Below are positions 24,125-34,700 of a stretch of DNA of 64,000 bases, piece after piece. The position numbers and the translations under genes are program-made. Origin of the DNA: JAEUIX01 sp964611125 (GTDB lineage: Bacteria; Planctomycetota; Phycisphaerae; Phycisphaerales; UBA1924); NCBI GenBank assembly GCA_964611125.1, contig CAZSZO010000018.1, forward strand, positions 11,561 to 75,560, read 5' to 3'. Positions within the stretch are counted from its first letter, which is position 1. The number at the start of each line of letters is the position of its first letter. The notes under the pieces were generated by a model, which saw nothing but the letters and a program-made list of their open reading frames with translations, did not search any database and was not told where the DNA came from.

Positions 24125-27048
24125 CACCCGCCCCCTCCGCCACTCCCCGCCCCGCCCCCGGCCCCACCCGCCCCCACCGGCAGCGGCCTGCCCCGCTTGA
24201 AGCCCCGCATGGGGTCTCGCTTGGGCTTCACCGGCGGCGGCACGGCCGCCTTCGGAGTTTCGGCCCCCGCCCCCGTCACGGCCTGCCCCGCCTCGGCCTT
24301 GCGGCCAATCGCCTCATCAAGGTCCTTGAGACACTGCGTCGCCATCGCCCGGTCGGCCCGCGAGAGCGACTCGCGCTCCACGCTCAGGATCAGCGGCCGC
24401 GCCTGCTCATCACCCAGCGCTGCCAACGCCTCGCACGACGCCTTGCGCATCCGCTGCTCGCTGTCGCGGATCCCCGCCATCAGCATCGCCATCACGCCAT
24501 CCGGGTCGTGCCGGTGCAGGCGCCCCAAGGCCGCGATCGCCGCAGCCCGAGTCCGCGACAGATTCCCCGGCATCGCCGCGGCCAGGGCCGGGGCGAGCCC
24601 CTCGCGCCGATCAAGCTCCGCCAGCACCTCCAGCGCCGTTTGGCGCACCGCGTCGTGCTGCGAGGTCTGGCGCGTCGCCGCGAGGATCACCGGCGTCTGG
24701 TCCTCGGCCTTCATCAGGCCCAGGCCCGCCAACGCCGCCGTGCGCACGACGTAGCTGCCCGGCTCCTCCACCCGCCCGGCGAGCTCGCGGATCACCCGCC
24801 GTCGCAGCGACTTGTCGCTCTGCGAAGTGGCGCTTTGCGCAAGGCCCGCCACCACCGCCGACCGCGTCGCGTTCGATTGCAGTTGATCCATCCGCCCCGC
24901 CAGCGCCAGCAGCCGCTCGGTCCGCCCCAGGAAACCCAGGCCCGCCGCCGCCTCCCCGCCGCTCCCGTTCGGCCCGCCGTCGCCGAGCACCCGCGCCGCC
25001 AGCGCCTCCTCGACCCGGGCCTCGAAACCCGGCTGCGCAGGCGTGCTCCAGTCCGTGATCGCCTCGATGGCCTGCAGCCGCGCCGCCACGGTGGGCCCCT
25101 GCTCGAGCTGGGCCAGCCAGCGCTCCAGCGGCTGCTCCACCCGGATCTCCGCCAGAACCGCCACGCGCGGGTCCACCGCCACCACCTCAGGCTGTGAGGG
25201 AAGCACCAGCTCCGCCTGTCCGCTGCGCCCGTCGAGCGCCACCACCACGCTCCCCCACGCCCCGCCAGCCCTCACGGCCACCGGCACATCGAGCGTGAAC
25301 GCCGGGTTCCAGCCGTCGAGGGGCTGCGTCTGCTCGACGCCGATCCGCAGAGTCCTGCTCGACTCATCCCACACCGGCTTGACGCTCAGGCGGGGCGTCC
25401 CCGGGCGGAAGCACCACTGCTCGAAGAACTCCTCCAGGCTCTGGCCGCTGACCTCCTCCATCGTGCGCATCAGATCCGCCGTCTCGGCCGTCTTGAACGC
25501 CCGCCGCTGCACATACGCCCCGACCGCCAGGCGGAAGTTCTCCTCCCCCAGCTTCTCACGCAGCATGTGCAGGACCAGCGCCCCCTTGCCGTAGGGGTTC
25601 GACGCGCGCCGGAAGACCTCCCACGGGTGGGCGTACTCCTTGCTGCACATGCCTGGCCGGAACGGCGCCGGCGGCGGGTCGCTCTGGTCGGCGGCGACGA
25701 TCCGGCGGCGCGTCTCCCACAGGGCCTTGAGGTACGCGTCGTCGCCGTCGCGGTGCTGCATCCACAACTGCGTGCAGAAGGTCGCGAACCCCTCATTGAG
25801 CCAGATGTGCTCCCACGAGTTGCACGTCACCAGGTCGCCGAACCACTGGTGCGCCAGTTCGTGCGAGATCAGCCCGTCCAGGTCGCCGTCGCGCCGGGCG
25901 ATGTCGTCGAACACCGCCGTGTCGTAGAGCGTCGTCGCCGAGGTGTTCTCCATCCCCCCGGAGCCGAAGTTGTGCACCACGAGCTGCGCATACCGCTCCC
26001 ACGGGTACGGCTGGCCTGTGAACTCCGAGAAGAACTTCATCATCGCCGGCGTCCGGCCGAATGTGGCGATGGCGTCCTCCCGCCGGCCGGGCGGGGCGTA
26101 AACCTCCGCCAGCCACCCCCCTGCTCCCGCCCCCTGTCCCGCCCCTGCTCCCTCCGTCCCTCTGAGCGTGATCACGTCGAACTTGCCCACCACAAGGCTC
26201 GCCAGATAGGGAACGTGCGTCCCCGCCAGCACCCAGTGGAACTCCTCCTGGGCGCCGAGCTCCTTCCGCTCCTTCAGCAGCCCGTTGGATGAAACCTGGT
26301 ACCCCCTGGGCGCCCGCACCCGCACCTCCTGCCCCATCCGCACGTTTGGGAAATCATGGCAGGGAAACCAGAAGTGGTTGCTCTCCGGCTGCCCCTGGCT
26401 GTGCAGCTGCGCCGGGCGCCCCGGCCACGCGGGCGACTCGGGCGTCCAGATCAGGCCCTCAGGCGGGTCGGTCAGCGCATAGTCGATCACCACCTGGGCC
26501 GTCTGGTCCGCCCTCAGAGCCGGCGCGAACTCGATGCTCAGGCTCTCGCCCTCATGGGTGAAGCTCACCTTTGACCCCGCGCCGCCCCCAAGCCGCACCC
26601 CGAGGATTGACATGCTCGCCTCAGGCCCGGCCCGGAGCGTCAGACGGGGCAGATCGTTCCCCGTCGGCGTCAGCTCGTAGGTGCACACGCCCTTGAGCCG
26701 GCGCACGTTCATGTCCGGAATGTCCAGATCCAGCGTCATCCGCTCGTACCGCACAAACGGGTGCGGCGGGTAGTTCCGCAGGTCGCGCCCCAGGGCCTCG
26801 TCAAAGCTGCCCGCCCGGGTCCGCTCGGGGCCAACAGTCCGCCGGACCTGCGCGGCCTCTCGCCGGGCCTCCTGGCACGCGCACGCGCCGAAGCGATCGA
26901 CTCCCCGCAACCCCATGCCATCGACCGCCCGCGTACTGGCCCGCCCATCGGCGCCCAGCGCGACCGCCGCGAGGCAGGCTGCGGCCAGCCACGCCGCCGC
27001 CCGGCTCACCCACCGTCGTCCCGCCACGTTCCTGGTCAGCGTGTTCAC
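24124..27048 (-). CDS. Secreted M1 aminopeptidase with C-terminal HEAT repeats
   Basis: This 974-residue zinc peptidase begins with a hydrophobic signal (residues about 12-33, 'VSRAAAWLAAACLAAVALGA'). The M1 core shows the exopeptidase motif 'GGMENTSATTLYD' and the zinc site 'HELAHQWFGDL' with the third ligand in 'WLNEGFATF' (about residues 395-420). After the catalytic half and a beta domain ('RPGTPRLSVKP'), the last 300 residues are HEAT-like helical repeats ('VRQTALEVLAELDRREG', 'RKASCEALAALGDEQARPL'). The tail ends in a Pro/Gly-rich stretch. It overlaps the upstream peptidase by 4 nt and panC by 1 nt. It likely trims peptides outside the cytoplasm. Confidence 0.9.
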   Translation of the reverse strand: MNTLTRNVAGRRWVSRAAAWLAAACLAAVALGADGRASTRAVDGMGLRGVDRFGACACQEARREAAQVRRTVGPERTRAGSFDEALGRDLRNYPPHPFVRYERMTLDLDIPDMNVRRLKGVCTYELTPTGNDLPRLTLRAGPEASMSILGVRLGGGAGSKVSFTHEGESLSIEFAPALRADQTAQVVIDYALTDPPEGLIWTPESPAWPGRPAQLHSQGQPESNHFWFPCHDFPNVRMGQEVRVRAPRGYQVSSNGLLKERKELGAQEEFHWVLAGTHVPYLASLVVGKFDVITLRGTEGAGAGQGAGAGGWLAEVYAPPGRREDAIATFGRTPAMMKFFSEFTGQPYPWERYAQLVVHNFGSGGMENTSATTLYDTAVFDDIARRDGDLDGLISHELAHQWFGDLVTCNSWEHIWLNEGFATFCTQLWMQHRDGDDAYLKALWETRRRIVAADQSDPPPAPFRPGMCSKEYAHPWEVFRRASNPYGKGALVLHMLREKLGEENFRLAVGAYVQRRAFKTAETADLMRTMEEVSGQSLEEFFEQWCFRPGTPRLSVKPVWDESSRTLRIGVEQTQPLDGWNPAFTLDVPVAVRAGGAWGSVVVALDGRSGQAELVLPSQPEVVAVDPRVAVLAEIRVEQPLERWLAQLEQGPTVAARLQAIEAITDWSTPAQPGFEARVEEALAARVLGDGGPNGSGGEAAAGLGFLGRTERLLALAGRMDQLQSNATRSAVVAGLAQSATSQSDKSLRRRVIRELAGRVEEPGSYVVRTAALAGLGLMKAEDQTPVILAATRQTSQHDAVRQTALEVLAELDRREGLAPALAAAMPGNLSRTRAAAIAALGRLHRHDPDGVMAMLMAGIRDSEQRMRKASCEALAALGDEQARPLILSVERESLSRADRAMATQCLKDLDEAIGRKAEAGQAVTGAGAETPKAAVPPPVKPKRDPMRGFKRGRPLPVGAGGAGGGAGSGGGGG

Positions 27049-28922
27049 CGCTCACCCCCTTCGCCCGCCAGTTTCGTGCGGATCTTGATCATCGCCGCGT
27101 TGCTCAATTGCGGGTCGACCAGCACCCGACTCGGCTGCCTGGGCAGGCGGAAGCTCGCCCCGGCGGTCCGCCGATCGGTATCCACCCAGAACCAGCGACC
27201 GTCGGGCTCGCCCTCAAGCTCCACCCACACCGGCGCCCGCATCGCGAACGCCGGATTGTCCGCGTCGATCTTCTGCGTCTGCTCGAGCGTGACGCTCAGC
27301 ATCCGGGCCTGCTCATCCCACCGCAGATCCACCGACACGCGGGGCAAGCCCGTCCGCCGGCACCACTGCTGAAAGAACCGCTCCAGGCTCTGGCCGCTGA
27401 CCTCTTCGAGCACGCGCCGGTAGTCATCAGTGTCGGCCACGCCATGCCGGAAACGCTCGATGAACAGCTTTGTCCCCCTGCGGAAGACCGCCTCACCCAG
27501 CCGCTCCCGGAGCATGTGCAGCACCAGGGCGCCCTTGCCGTAGGGGTTGTCGGCTTTCTCAAACGTCTCATCGGCCAGGGCATACCGGTTGCAGACCATC
27601 GGCACGCCCGTCGGCATCGGCGCCCGGCTGCGGCCCCCGATCTCCCGGATCGCGCCCTGCACCCGGTCGAGATACGCATCCCGCCCCTGGGTGTGCTCGG
27701 TCCACAGCCACTCCGCCAGCGTCGCCCAACCCTCGTTCAGCCACAGGTGGTCCCACGAGCGGCAGGTCACGAGGTCCCCCATCCACTGGTGGCACAACTC
27801 GTGCACGATCAGGTCGTCGGCGTCGCCCGGCCGCCCGCTCACCTCGCCCTCGGCCAGCGTTGTCGCCGAGGTGTTCTCCATGCCCCCCCACCGGAAGTCG
27901 CGCACCAGCACCTGGGCGTACTTGGCCCACGGATACGGCTCACCGAAGTACTCCTCCAGGTGCCTCACCATCGCCGGCGTGTTGCGGAACATCGCCGCCA
28001 TCTTCTCCCCCGTTCCGGGCTCGCAGTACACCGGCATCCAGAGGCCGGGCCGGGCCGACTGCTCCCCGCCCACGTCCACGATGTCGAACCTGCCCACCAC
28101 CATGGTGACCAGATACGCCGAGTGCGGCTGGTCCTGCAACCAGTGGAACCGCACCCTTCCGCCCCCGACCGCCTCCTGGCTCACCAGCTTCCCGTTCGAC
28201 AGCACCACGTTCCCTTCGGGGACCGTCGCCACCAGCTCAGTCGTCAGCTTGTCATGCGGAAAGTCGTGGCACGGGAACCAGTACCGGTTCCAGTCAGCCT
28301 GGCCCTGCGAATACACCATCGGCGCCCGCTTCGCCTTGCCATCCTCCTTCCGCGCCGGGATCCACAGGAGCCCAGCGGAGTTCTTGGTCATGTTCTCCCC
28401 GGCATACTCGATCCGCACCGAGACCGTCTCGCCACGGGCCGCCGGGGTCGCCAGCGTGATCGCCAGCGTCCGCTCACCGCGTCGGTACGCCGCCGGCCGC
28501 CACGCACCGACCACCTTACCCCCCTCACCCCCCTTGCCCCCGTTGTCTTCCCCAACCCCCGCCCGCACGCTCACCGACCTGATCGTCAGGCTCGCCGCGG
28601 CGTCCAGCGGCAGCTCCGCTCGGGTCCCCCCCACCGCTTTGGCCGTGATGGTCGCCACCCCGGTCAGCTCGGGCCTGTCCATGTCAGGAATGTCGATCTC
28701 CAGCCGTGAATGCACCATGTCAAAGGGCTGATCCGGGGGCCACTGGTTCGTCGCCCGGCCCGTGCCCTGGTCGATGCGCGGGTCGGCCTTGGGCTCCGGC
28801 GGCTGCGCCCAGCCCGGCGCCGCCGACCCGATCGTCAGGCTCGCCGCGAGCGCCGCCGCCAGCAGCGTTCCGCCGGCCGTTCTTCGAGCCGCCCCGCCCG
28901 TCTTCCGCGATTGTGCGCCCAT
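27045..28922 (-). CDS. Secreted M1 aminopeptidase (shorter paralogue)
   Basis: The 625-residue product is a paralogue of the downstream gene: 'WGGMENTSATTLAEGE', zinc site 'HELCHQWMGDLVTC' with 'WLNEGWATL' (from about residue 373), and the same 'NPYGKGALVLHMLRE' and 'RRTGLPRVSVDLRWDE' blocks. It has an N-terminal signal (about 17-39, cleavage near GWA-Q) but lacks the HEAT repeats. It is the first gene of a tight run (4-nt overlap with the next peptidase, then panC). No other start codon is better supported than the ATG at 28922. Confidence 0.9.
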   Translation of the reverse strand: MGAQSRKTGGAARRTAGGTLLAAALAASLTIGSAAPGWAQPPEPKADPRIDQGTGRATNQWPPDQPFDMVHSRLEIDIPDMDRPELTGVATITAKAVGGTRAELPLDAAASLTIRSVSVRAGVGEDNGGKGGEGGKVVGAWRPAAYRRGERTLAITLATPAARGETVSVRIEYAGENMTKNSAGLLWIPARKEDGKAKRAPMVYSQGQADWNRYWFPCHDFPHDKLTTELVATVPEGNVVLSNGKLVSQEAVGGGRVRFHWLQDQPHSAYLVTMVVGRFDIVDVGGEQSARPGLWMPVYCEPGTGEKMAAMFRNTPAMVRHLEEYFGEPYPWAKYAQVLVRDFRWGGMENTSATTLAEGEVSGRPGDADDLIVHELCHQWMGDLVTCRSWDHLWLNEGWATLAEWLWTEHTQGRDAYLDRVQGAIREIGGRSRAPMPTGVPMVCNRYALADETFEKADNPYGKGALVLHMLRERLGEAVFRRGTKLFIERFRHGVADTDDYRRVLEEVSGQSLERFFQQWCRRTGLPRVSVDLRWDEQARMLSVTLEQTQKIDADNPAFAMRAPVWVELEGEPDGRWFWVDTDRRTAGASFRLPRQPSRVLVDPQLSNAAMIKIRTKLAGEGGER

Positions 28923-29069
28923 GGTCGCCCCTTGCCGGCCGGGTCGACCGGCCAGGCCCGAGCATATGGCAAGCCGCCCCGCCCCGTTGCGTTACTGGAC
29001 GCGAGCGCTCAATCTCGCGGCCTCGCCCCCGTCGAGGCGCAGGCGCTTCCCCTTCGCGCTGGCGCGGCT

Positions 29070-29075
29070 TACACT
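29070..29075 (+). promoter_or_regulatory. -10-like hexamer of pyrG (leaderless start)
   Basis: TACACT ends 5 nt before the pyrG ATG and no Shine-Dalgarno is present, so transcription may begin at the start codon. The -35 region is weak. Confidence 0.4.
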
Positions 29076-29080
29076 GTCTC

Positions 29081-31033
29081 ATGCCCGACCAACGCACCCA
29101 CCCCCTCCCGCGTCGGATCGCCTCGGCCTACTCATCCCGCCCCGACTTTGACGAGGCCGGCGACCTCGACGACGAGTCCACCGAGTCGTGCATCAGCGGC
29201 TCGCTCCTCTCCGCCGCCGCGTCCACCTCCGCCACCGAGTTCTACTCGCCGATTCCCCCGGGCTACCGCAAGGGCTATCCCAAGTACGTCATCGTCTTCG
29301 GCACAGTCATGAGCGGCCTGGGCAAGGGCATCTTCGCCGCCAGCGTCGCCAAGCTTCTCAAGGACAAGGGCCTCGTCGTCGCCCCGATCAAGCTTGAGGG
29401 CTACCTCAATATCGACGCCGGCACCCTCAACCCCTACCGGCACGGCGAGGTCTTCGTCCTCGACGATGGCACCGAGTGCGACATGGACCTGGGCACCTAC
29501 GAGCGCATGCTCGACCAGGACCTCTCCAAGCGCAACTTCACCACCTCCGGCCAGATCTACTCCGAGATCCTCGACCGCGAACGCCGCGGCTCCTATCTCG
29601 GGCGCGACGTGCAGATGATCCCCCACGTCACCGGCGAGGTGAAGCGGAAGATCCGCGAGCTCGCCCTCAGGGGCGACGGCGCCCGCCCCGCCGACGTGGT
29701 CTTCGTGGAGGTCGGCGGCACCGTGGGCGACTACGAGAACGCCTTTTACATCGAGGCCCTGCGCGAGCTCGCCTTCGAGGAGGGTGAGCACTCAGCCTGC
29801 TTCGTCGCCCTGACCTATGTCATCAAGCCCGAGACGCTCGGCGAGCAGAAATCCAAGCCCGCCCAGCTCGGCATCAAGCGCCTCATGGAGGCCGGCATCC
29901 AGCCAGACCTCATCGCCTGCCGCGCCACCGACCCAGTCACCGACAACGTCCGCGAGAAGATCGCGATGTTCTCAAACGTCCCCCTGCGGCGGTGCTTCAG
30001 CATGCACGACCGCCCCAGCATCTACACCATCCCAGACGAGATGCGCGAAGTCGGCCTCGACCGCGAGATCCTCTCCCTCCTCCGCCTGCACGAACGCGTC
30101 GACGCCGCCCAGGAGGACCGCGCCCGCGAACGCTGGTCGGGCTTCGTCCGCAAACTCACCGCCCCCAAGTCCAGGGCCATCTCCCTCGGCATCACCGGCA
30201 AGTACGCCCACCTGCGCGACGCCTACGCCTCCATTGACAAGGCCATCGAGCACTGCGGCGCCCACCTCGCCGCCGATGTCGCGCTCCGCTGGATCGACAC
30301 CACCGACGTCTCCGAATCCGTCGTCGAGGCCAAGCTCAAGGGCCTCGACGCCGTCATCGTCCCGGGCGGCTTCGGCGCCCGCGGCGTCGAAGGCAAGATC
30401 GCCTGCGTCCGCTACTGTCGCGAGCGCCACGTCCCCTACCTCGGCATCTGCCTCGGCTTCCAGGTCGCCGTCATCGAGTTCGCGCGCAACGTCCTCGGCC
30501 TGCTCGACGCCACCAGCACCGAGTTCGATCCCCGCACCCCCCACCCCGTCATCAGCGAGTTGCCCGAGCAGAAACGCATCGAGGGTCTGGGCGGCTCCAT
30601 GCGGCTGGGCGCCCAGGACGTCCTGATCCGCCCCGGCTCCATCGCCCACTTCCTCTACGGGGCCCAGCCGGTTCGTGAACGCTTCCGCCACCGCTACGAA
30701 GTCGACCCCGCCTACGCACCCCGCCTCGAGCAGGCTGGCCTCATCTTCTCCGGCCGCCACCCCTCCCAGCCCATCATGCAGGTGCTCGAGCTTCCGCAGT
30801 CCGCCGGGCCGGGCGGCATCGCCCACCCCTTCTTCCTCGCAGGACAGTTCCACCCGGAACTCACCGGCCGTCCACTCCGCCCTCAGCCCATGTTCATGGG
30901 GCTGATCGCCGCAGCCATCGCCCGCAAGCACGTTGCCGAGGGCGGCTCCCTGGACGAATTGCTCGCCGAGGACCCCCTCCACCGCTGGCTCCGCCGCGGC
31001 GCCGGGGCCGCCGAGCACCACCAGACCGCCTGA
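29081..31033 (+). CDS. pyrG: CTP synthase, divergent form with N-terminal extension
   Basis: The 650-residue enzyme aminates UTP to CTP. It has the full synthetase and glutaminase layout: 'MSGLGKGIFAASVAKLLK', 'HGEVFVLDDGTECDMDLG', 'VEVGGTVGDYEN', then a class I amidotransferase with 'GICLGFQVAV' (Cys) and 'GQFHPELTGRP' (His, Glu). It differs from typical PyrG: about 65 extra acidic/Ser-rich residues precede the core, the P-loop reads FGTVMSGLGKG instead of GGVVSSLGKG, and KLDPYxNVDPGT is KLEGYLNIDAGT. ATG 29081 is preceded by a -10-like box but no ribosome site. All catalytic positions I can check remain, so activity is likely. Confidence 0.92.
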   Translation: MPDQRTHPLPRRIASAYSSRPDFDEAGDLDDESTESCISGSLLSAAASTSATEFYSPIPPGYRKGYPKYVIVFGTVMSGLGKGIFAASVAKLLKDKGLVVAPIKLEGYLNIDAGTLNPYRHGEVFVLDDGTECDMDLGTYERMLDQDLSKRNFTTSGQIYSEILDRERRGSYLGRDVQMIPHVTGEVKRKIRELALRGDGARPADVVFVEVGGTVGDYENAFYIEALRELAFEEGEHSACFVALTYVIKPETLGEQKSKPAQLGIKRLMEAGIQPDLIACRATDPVTDNVREKIAMFSNVPLRRCFSMHDRPSIYTIPDEMREVGLDREILSLLRLHERVDAAQEDRARERWSGFVRKLTAPKSRAISLGITGKYAHLRDAYASIDKAIEHCGAHLAADVALRWIDTTDVSESVVEAKLKGLDAVIVPGGFGARGVEGKIACVRYCRERHVPYLGICLGFQVAVIEFARNVLGLLDATSTEFDPRTPHPVISELPEQKRIEGLGGSMRLGAQDVLIRPGSIAHFLYGAQPVRERFRHRYEVDPAYAPRLEQAGLIFSGRHPSQPIMQVLELPQSAGPGGIAHPFFLAGQFHPELTGRPLRPQPMFMGLIAAAIARKHVAEGGSLDELLAEDPLHRWLRRGAGAAEHHQTA

Positions 31034-31066
31034 CCGCGCCGGAACACGCTGCTCTCACGCTTGGCC

Positions 31067-31106
31067 GGCCCGCGCCTGGCTGGCCCGCGCCTGACTGGCC
31101 CGCGCC
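31067..31106. repeat. 15-bp short tandem repeat
   Basis: GGCCCGCGCCTGGCT is followed by a second copy with one change and a third partial copy, just after pyrG. It is not in a supported gene. Confidence 0.6.
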
Positions 31107-31214
31107 ACACGCCCGCCGGGCGCCGGTGTCAGCTGTCCGGGTGCCGATTCGCGCCCAACTTTGCAACTCCCGCGCTCGCATCTCGGCCCACGCGCGGTAT
31201 CCTTTGCGCTGTCC

Positions 31215-31616
31215 ATGGTCTTCCCCGCACGATCATCCCGCCCCGCCGCGTCGCGCAGGGTCTGCGTGTACTGCGGCTTCAGCGGCCTCGCCATCCAGGT
31301 CGGCGGCGATCTGACCGAGTTCCGCTGCCCCCGGTGCCAGGGGGATCTCTACGCCCGCCCGCCCCGCAGCTACCTCGAAATGGAGGGCTTCGTCGCCCCT
31401 CCTCCGCCCGGGCGAACGCCCGTCCGCGGCTGGCGGCGCGTGCTCGTCCTCGCCGTGCGGGCGTGGCGCGTCCTGACCGGCCCCTTCCGCCGCATCCCCG
31501 ACCCCCCGCCGCCCGTGGAAGCCCCGCCGGCTCGCCCCACCGTCCGCGGCCGCTCCGCCCGCATCCACGAGCAGGGCAACCCGCGCCGCCGCCGTTCTGA
31601 ATCGCCCGAAGACTGA
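31215..31616 (+). CDS. Small zinc-ribbon protein
   Basis: The 133-residue product starts at ATG 31215. Near the N-terminus are two CxxC pairs, CVYCG and CPRCQ, 18 residues apart, forming a likely zinc ribbon. The rest is basic and Pro/Arg-rich, with a hydrophobic stretch 'VLVLAVRAWRVL' that is too short to be a sure membrane helix. No specific family is recognised. A TATCCT box lies 11 nt before the start and there is no Shine-Dalgarno. Role unknown; nucleic-acid binding is possible given the charge. Confidence 0.65.
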   Translation: MVFPARSSRPAASRRVCVYCGFSGLAIQVGGDLTEFRCPRCQGDLYARPPRSYLEMEGFVAPPPPGRTPVRGWRRVLVLAVRAWRVLTGPFRRIPDPPPPVEAPPARPTVRGRSARIHEQGNPRRRRSESPED

Positions 31617-31660
31617 ACCAGGCCGCATCTCGGGCCAGAGGGCGAGCCCGAAAGTCCGCC

Positions 31661-31695
31661 AAAACGAAAAACCGGCGGGGCCCAAGCCCCGCCGG
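31661..31695 (-). terminator. Terminator of the giant surface protein gene
   Basis: A perfect 10-bp stem (31672-31681 with 31686-31695, loop CCAA) is followed, reading on the minus strand, by TTTTTCGTTTT. It lies 67 nt past the stop at 31763. Confidence 0.85.
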
Positions 31696-31762
31696 CGCTG
31701 TGATCTGAATACGAGCCCGCGAGAGCACCAGCGGGCCCCCGCCGCCCGGAATCAGCCCGCAA

Positions 31763-34700
31763 TCAGGCGACGACCGCCACCGCGATCTCCGAGACCGCGC
31801 TGAACACCCCGTTGCTGTCGACGGCCCGGGCGTAGAGCTTGTACGACCCCAGCGGCAGCGTCGAACCCGCCCGCGTGAACGTCCAGGTGTTCGTGCCCGT
31901 GGTGCGCACCGCGAGGCCCAGGAAGGCGTCCGCGGCGGTGAAGGTGTTGTCGAAGTTCGGCCCGATGTCGCGATAGATCTGCACCGAGGTCACGCCCAGA
32001 TCGTCGGTGGCGTCGAGCGACAGGGTGAAGTTGCCGGCGCGGGAGATCGGCGGGAAGGTCACCGGCGCGGTGACGTCAAAGTTGTCGATCAGCGGCCGCC
32101 CGTTGATCCGCGGGGCCACGAAGGCCGTCGCGACGCCGCCGTTGTTGTCAGTCACGCGGGCGAAGAACCGGCGCGAGCCCTCGACGATCGAGAAGTTCCC
32201 TGTGTTGACCACCGTGGTGAAGCCGCCCACAGCCGAGGCGTCGGTCGCCAGCAGCGCATCGACGCCGGTGTCGAGCGTGCCGCTGTTGTCGGTGTCGTAG
32301 TAGAACGCGACGCTCGCGACCGTGCCGTCGGCATCGGCGACCCCCGAAGCGGTCAGCGTCAGGTTGCTCCCCAGCGTCAGCACCGGGTTGGGCGAGGCCA
32401 GCAGGCTCACCACCGTGGGGTTGAGGTTGTTGACCGTCAGCGTCGCGCTCACGGCCGTTCCGTAGGAGAGGCGGGTGTCCTGGGCCCTGGCCAGGACGGT
32501 TGTCGCCCCCGTGCCGAAGCCCCGGGTGCTGAAGGTGAGCGACGCCGAGTTGGCGGTCGGACGGGCCGAGCCCAGCAGGATGTCGACGTTGGGTTCGATC
32601 GTGCCGTTGCCGTTCACATCGCGGTAGAACTCAACCAGCGAGACGCCCTGCGTGTCGGCGACCGTCGTCGCGGTGACGGTGGCGTTGCTGTTGCGGTTGA
32701 CCGTCGCGTTGGTGAAGCTCGCCGCGCCGATCGTCGGCAGGTCGTTGGTCGCGGTGATGCTGAACGTCGCCGGGACGGCCACGTTCCCCGTGTCGTTGTC
32801 GACGACGCAGGCGAAGACGCGGTTGGTCGAGCCCACCGTGAAGCCCAGCGCGGGCAGCGTCGCGATGGTCAGCGAGTAGCCGCCGACGGCCGAGTTGTCC
32901 TCGCCGATCAACAGGTCGCCGCCCAGGGCCGACTGCAGCACGCCGTCGCCGTTGGTGTCGAAGAAGAAGAGCACTGTCGAGACCGTGCCATCGGTGTCGC
33001 GGGCCCCGTTGGCGACGATGGTGATGTTGCGGCCCAGGAACGCAACCGGCGCCCCGGTGACCGTGGTGGAGGTCAGCAGCGGATTGGCGTTGGTCACGTC
33101 GAAGCTCACCGATGTCACCAGGCTCGTCGCCAGGTTGTTGTCGGTGGCCCGCGCCAGCACCGTGTTGCTCCCCACCGCGAAGCCCGCCGATGACGCGGTC
33201 AGCACGAAGGTGTTCGTCCCCGTCTGGCGGACGCCCGATCCCAGGAGGCGATCGGTCGTTTCAATCGTGCCGTTGCCGTTGAGGTCGCGGTAGAACTGCA
33301 CCAGCGTCACTGTGCCGGTGAAGCCCGCTTCGGCCGTATCGACGACGTTGGTCGCCGTGTACGTCACGTTGGCCCCGCGGGCCACCGAGGTGGCCACCGA
33401 GGTCGTCACGCCGCCGATCGTCGGGCGGGCGTTGACGCGCCCCGTCGTCGTCGCCTGCGTCCCGGTCGGCGTTGAGAAGCCGCCGTCATTGTCGACCGCC
33501 CGGGCGAAGTACCGGTTCACCCCCGTCGCAAAGCTGAAGTTCACATCGCCGGTGTTCACCGCCAGCGTGTAGCCGCCGACCGCGCTGGTGTCGGAGCCCA
33601 GCAGCGTGTCGGTCGCCGCGTCGAACACATTGTCGCCGTTGTCGCGGAAGAACTGCACCGAGGCGATCGTCCCGTCGCGGTCGGCCTGCCCGGCGGCCGT
33701 CAGCGTCACCGTGCCGCCCAGCGCCGTCACCGGGTTGGGCGTCGCCGTCAGCACCGTCAGCGTCGGGGTGTTGTTCACCAGGTCGCCAAACGCCCGGGCC
33801 ACCTGGGCGACCCCCGTTCCGGCGCCGTTGTCGTTGTCCACCGCCCGGGCGAAGAACACCGGGACCAGCCCGAAACCGGCCGTCGACACCGTGAAGGAAT
33901 ACGCCCCCGCCGTCGCCGTCAGGTCGCTGCCCAGCAGCCGGTCGGTGGTGTCGAACTGCTGATTCCCGTTGGTGTCGAGGTAGAACTCGACCCGCCGGAT
34001 CGTCCCCGTCACCCCCGGCTCCGCCGTGTCGCTCACGTTGGTCGCCGTCAGCGTCAGCGTGTTGCCGCGGGCCGTCTGGCCGCTCGTCGCCAGGTTGCCG
34101 ACGATGGGCGCCGCGTTGATGCGGCCCGTGCTGGTGCGGCCCGTCGAGACGCCGCCGTCATTGTCCACCGCCGCCGCCAGATAGCGGTTGGTGTTGCCCA
34201 CCGCCAGGTTGAACGCCGCGTTGCTCGTGTTCACCGCCAGCGTGTAGCCGCCGACGGCGCTCGAATCCGATCCCAGCAGGATGTCGACCCCGGCGTCGAT
34301 CGCCCCGTTGTTGTTCACATCGTTGTAGAAATCCACCCGGGCGATCGTGCCGTCGCGGTCCGCGGCGCCCAGGGCCGTCAGCGTCACGTTCTGACCCTCG
34401 GTCACCGGGTCGGGCGTATCGGTGAGGCTCGTCAGCGTCGGGACCAGATTGGTGATCGTCGCCGTCACCGTCTCGTCCACGCTCACCTCGCTGAAGCCCA
34501 GGGTGTTGTCCTGGGCCCGCACGAAGAACGTATTGGTCCCCGCCGAGAAGCCCGTCGTCGCCGTCGTCAGCACGTACGTGCTGGTCCCCGTCTGGCGGAC
34601 GCCCAGGCCCAGGAGCCGGTCCACAGTCCCCTCGAACGTGCCGTTGCCGTTCACATCGCGATAGAACTCAACCCGCGTGATCGTCCCCGCGGCGGCCGAG

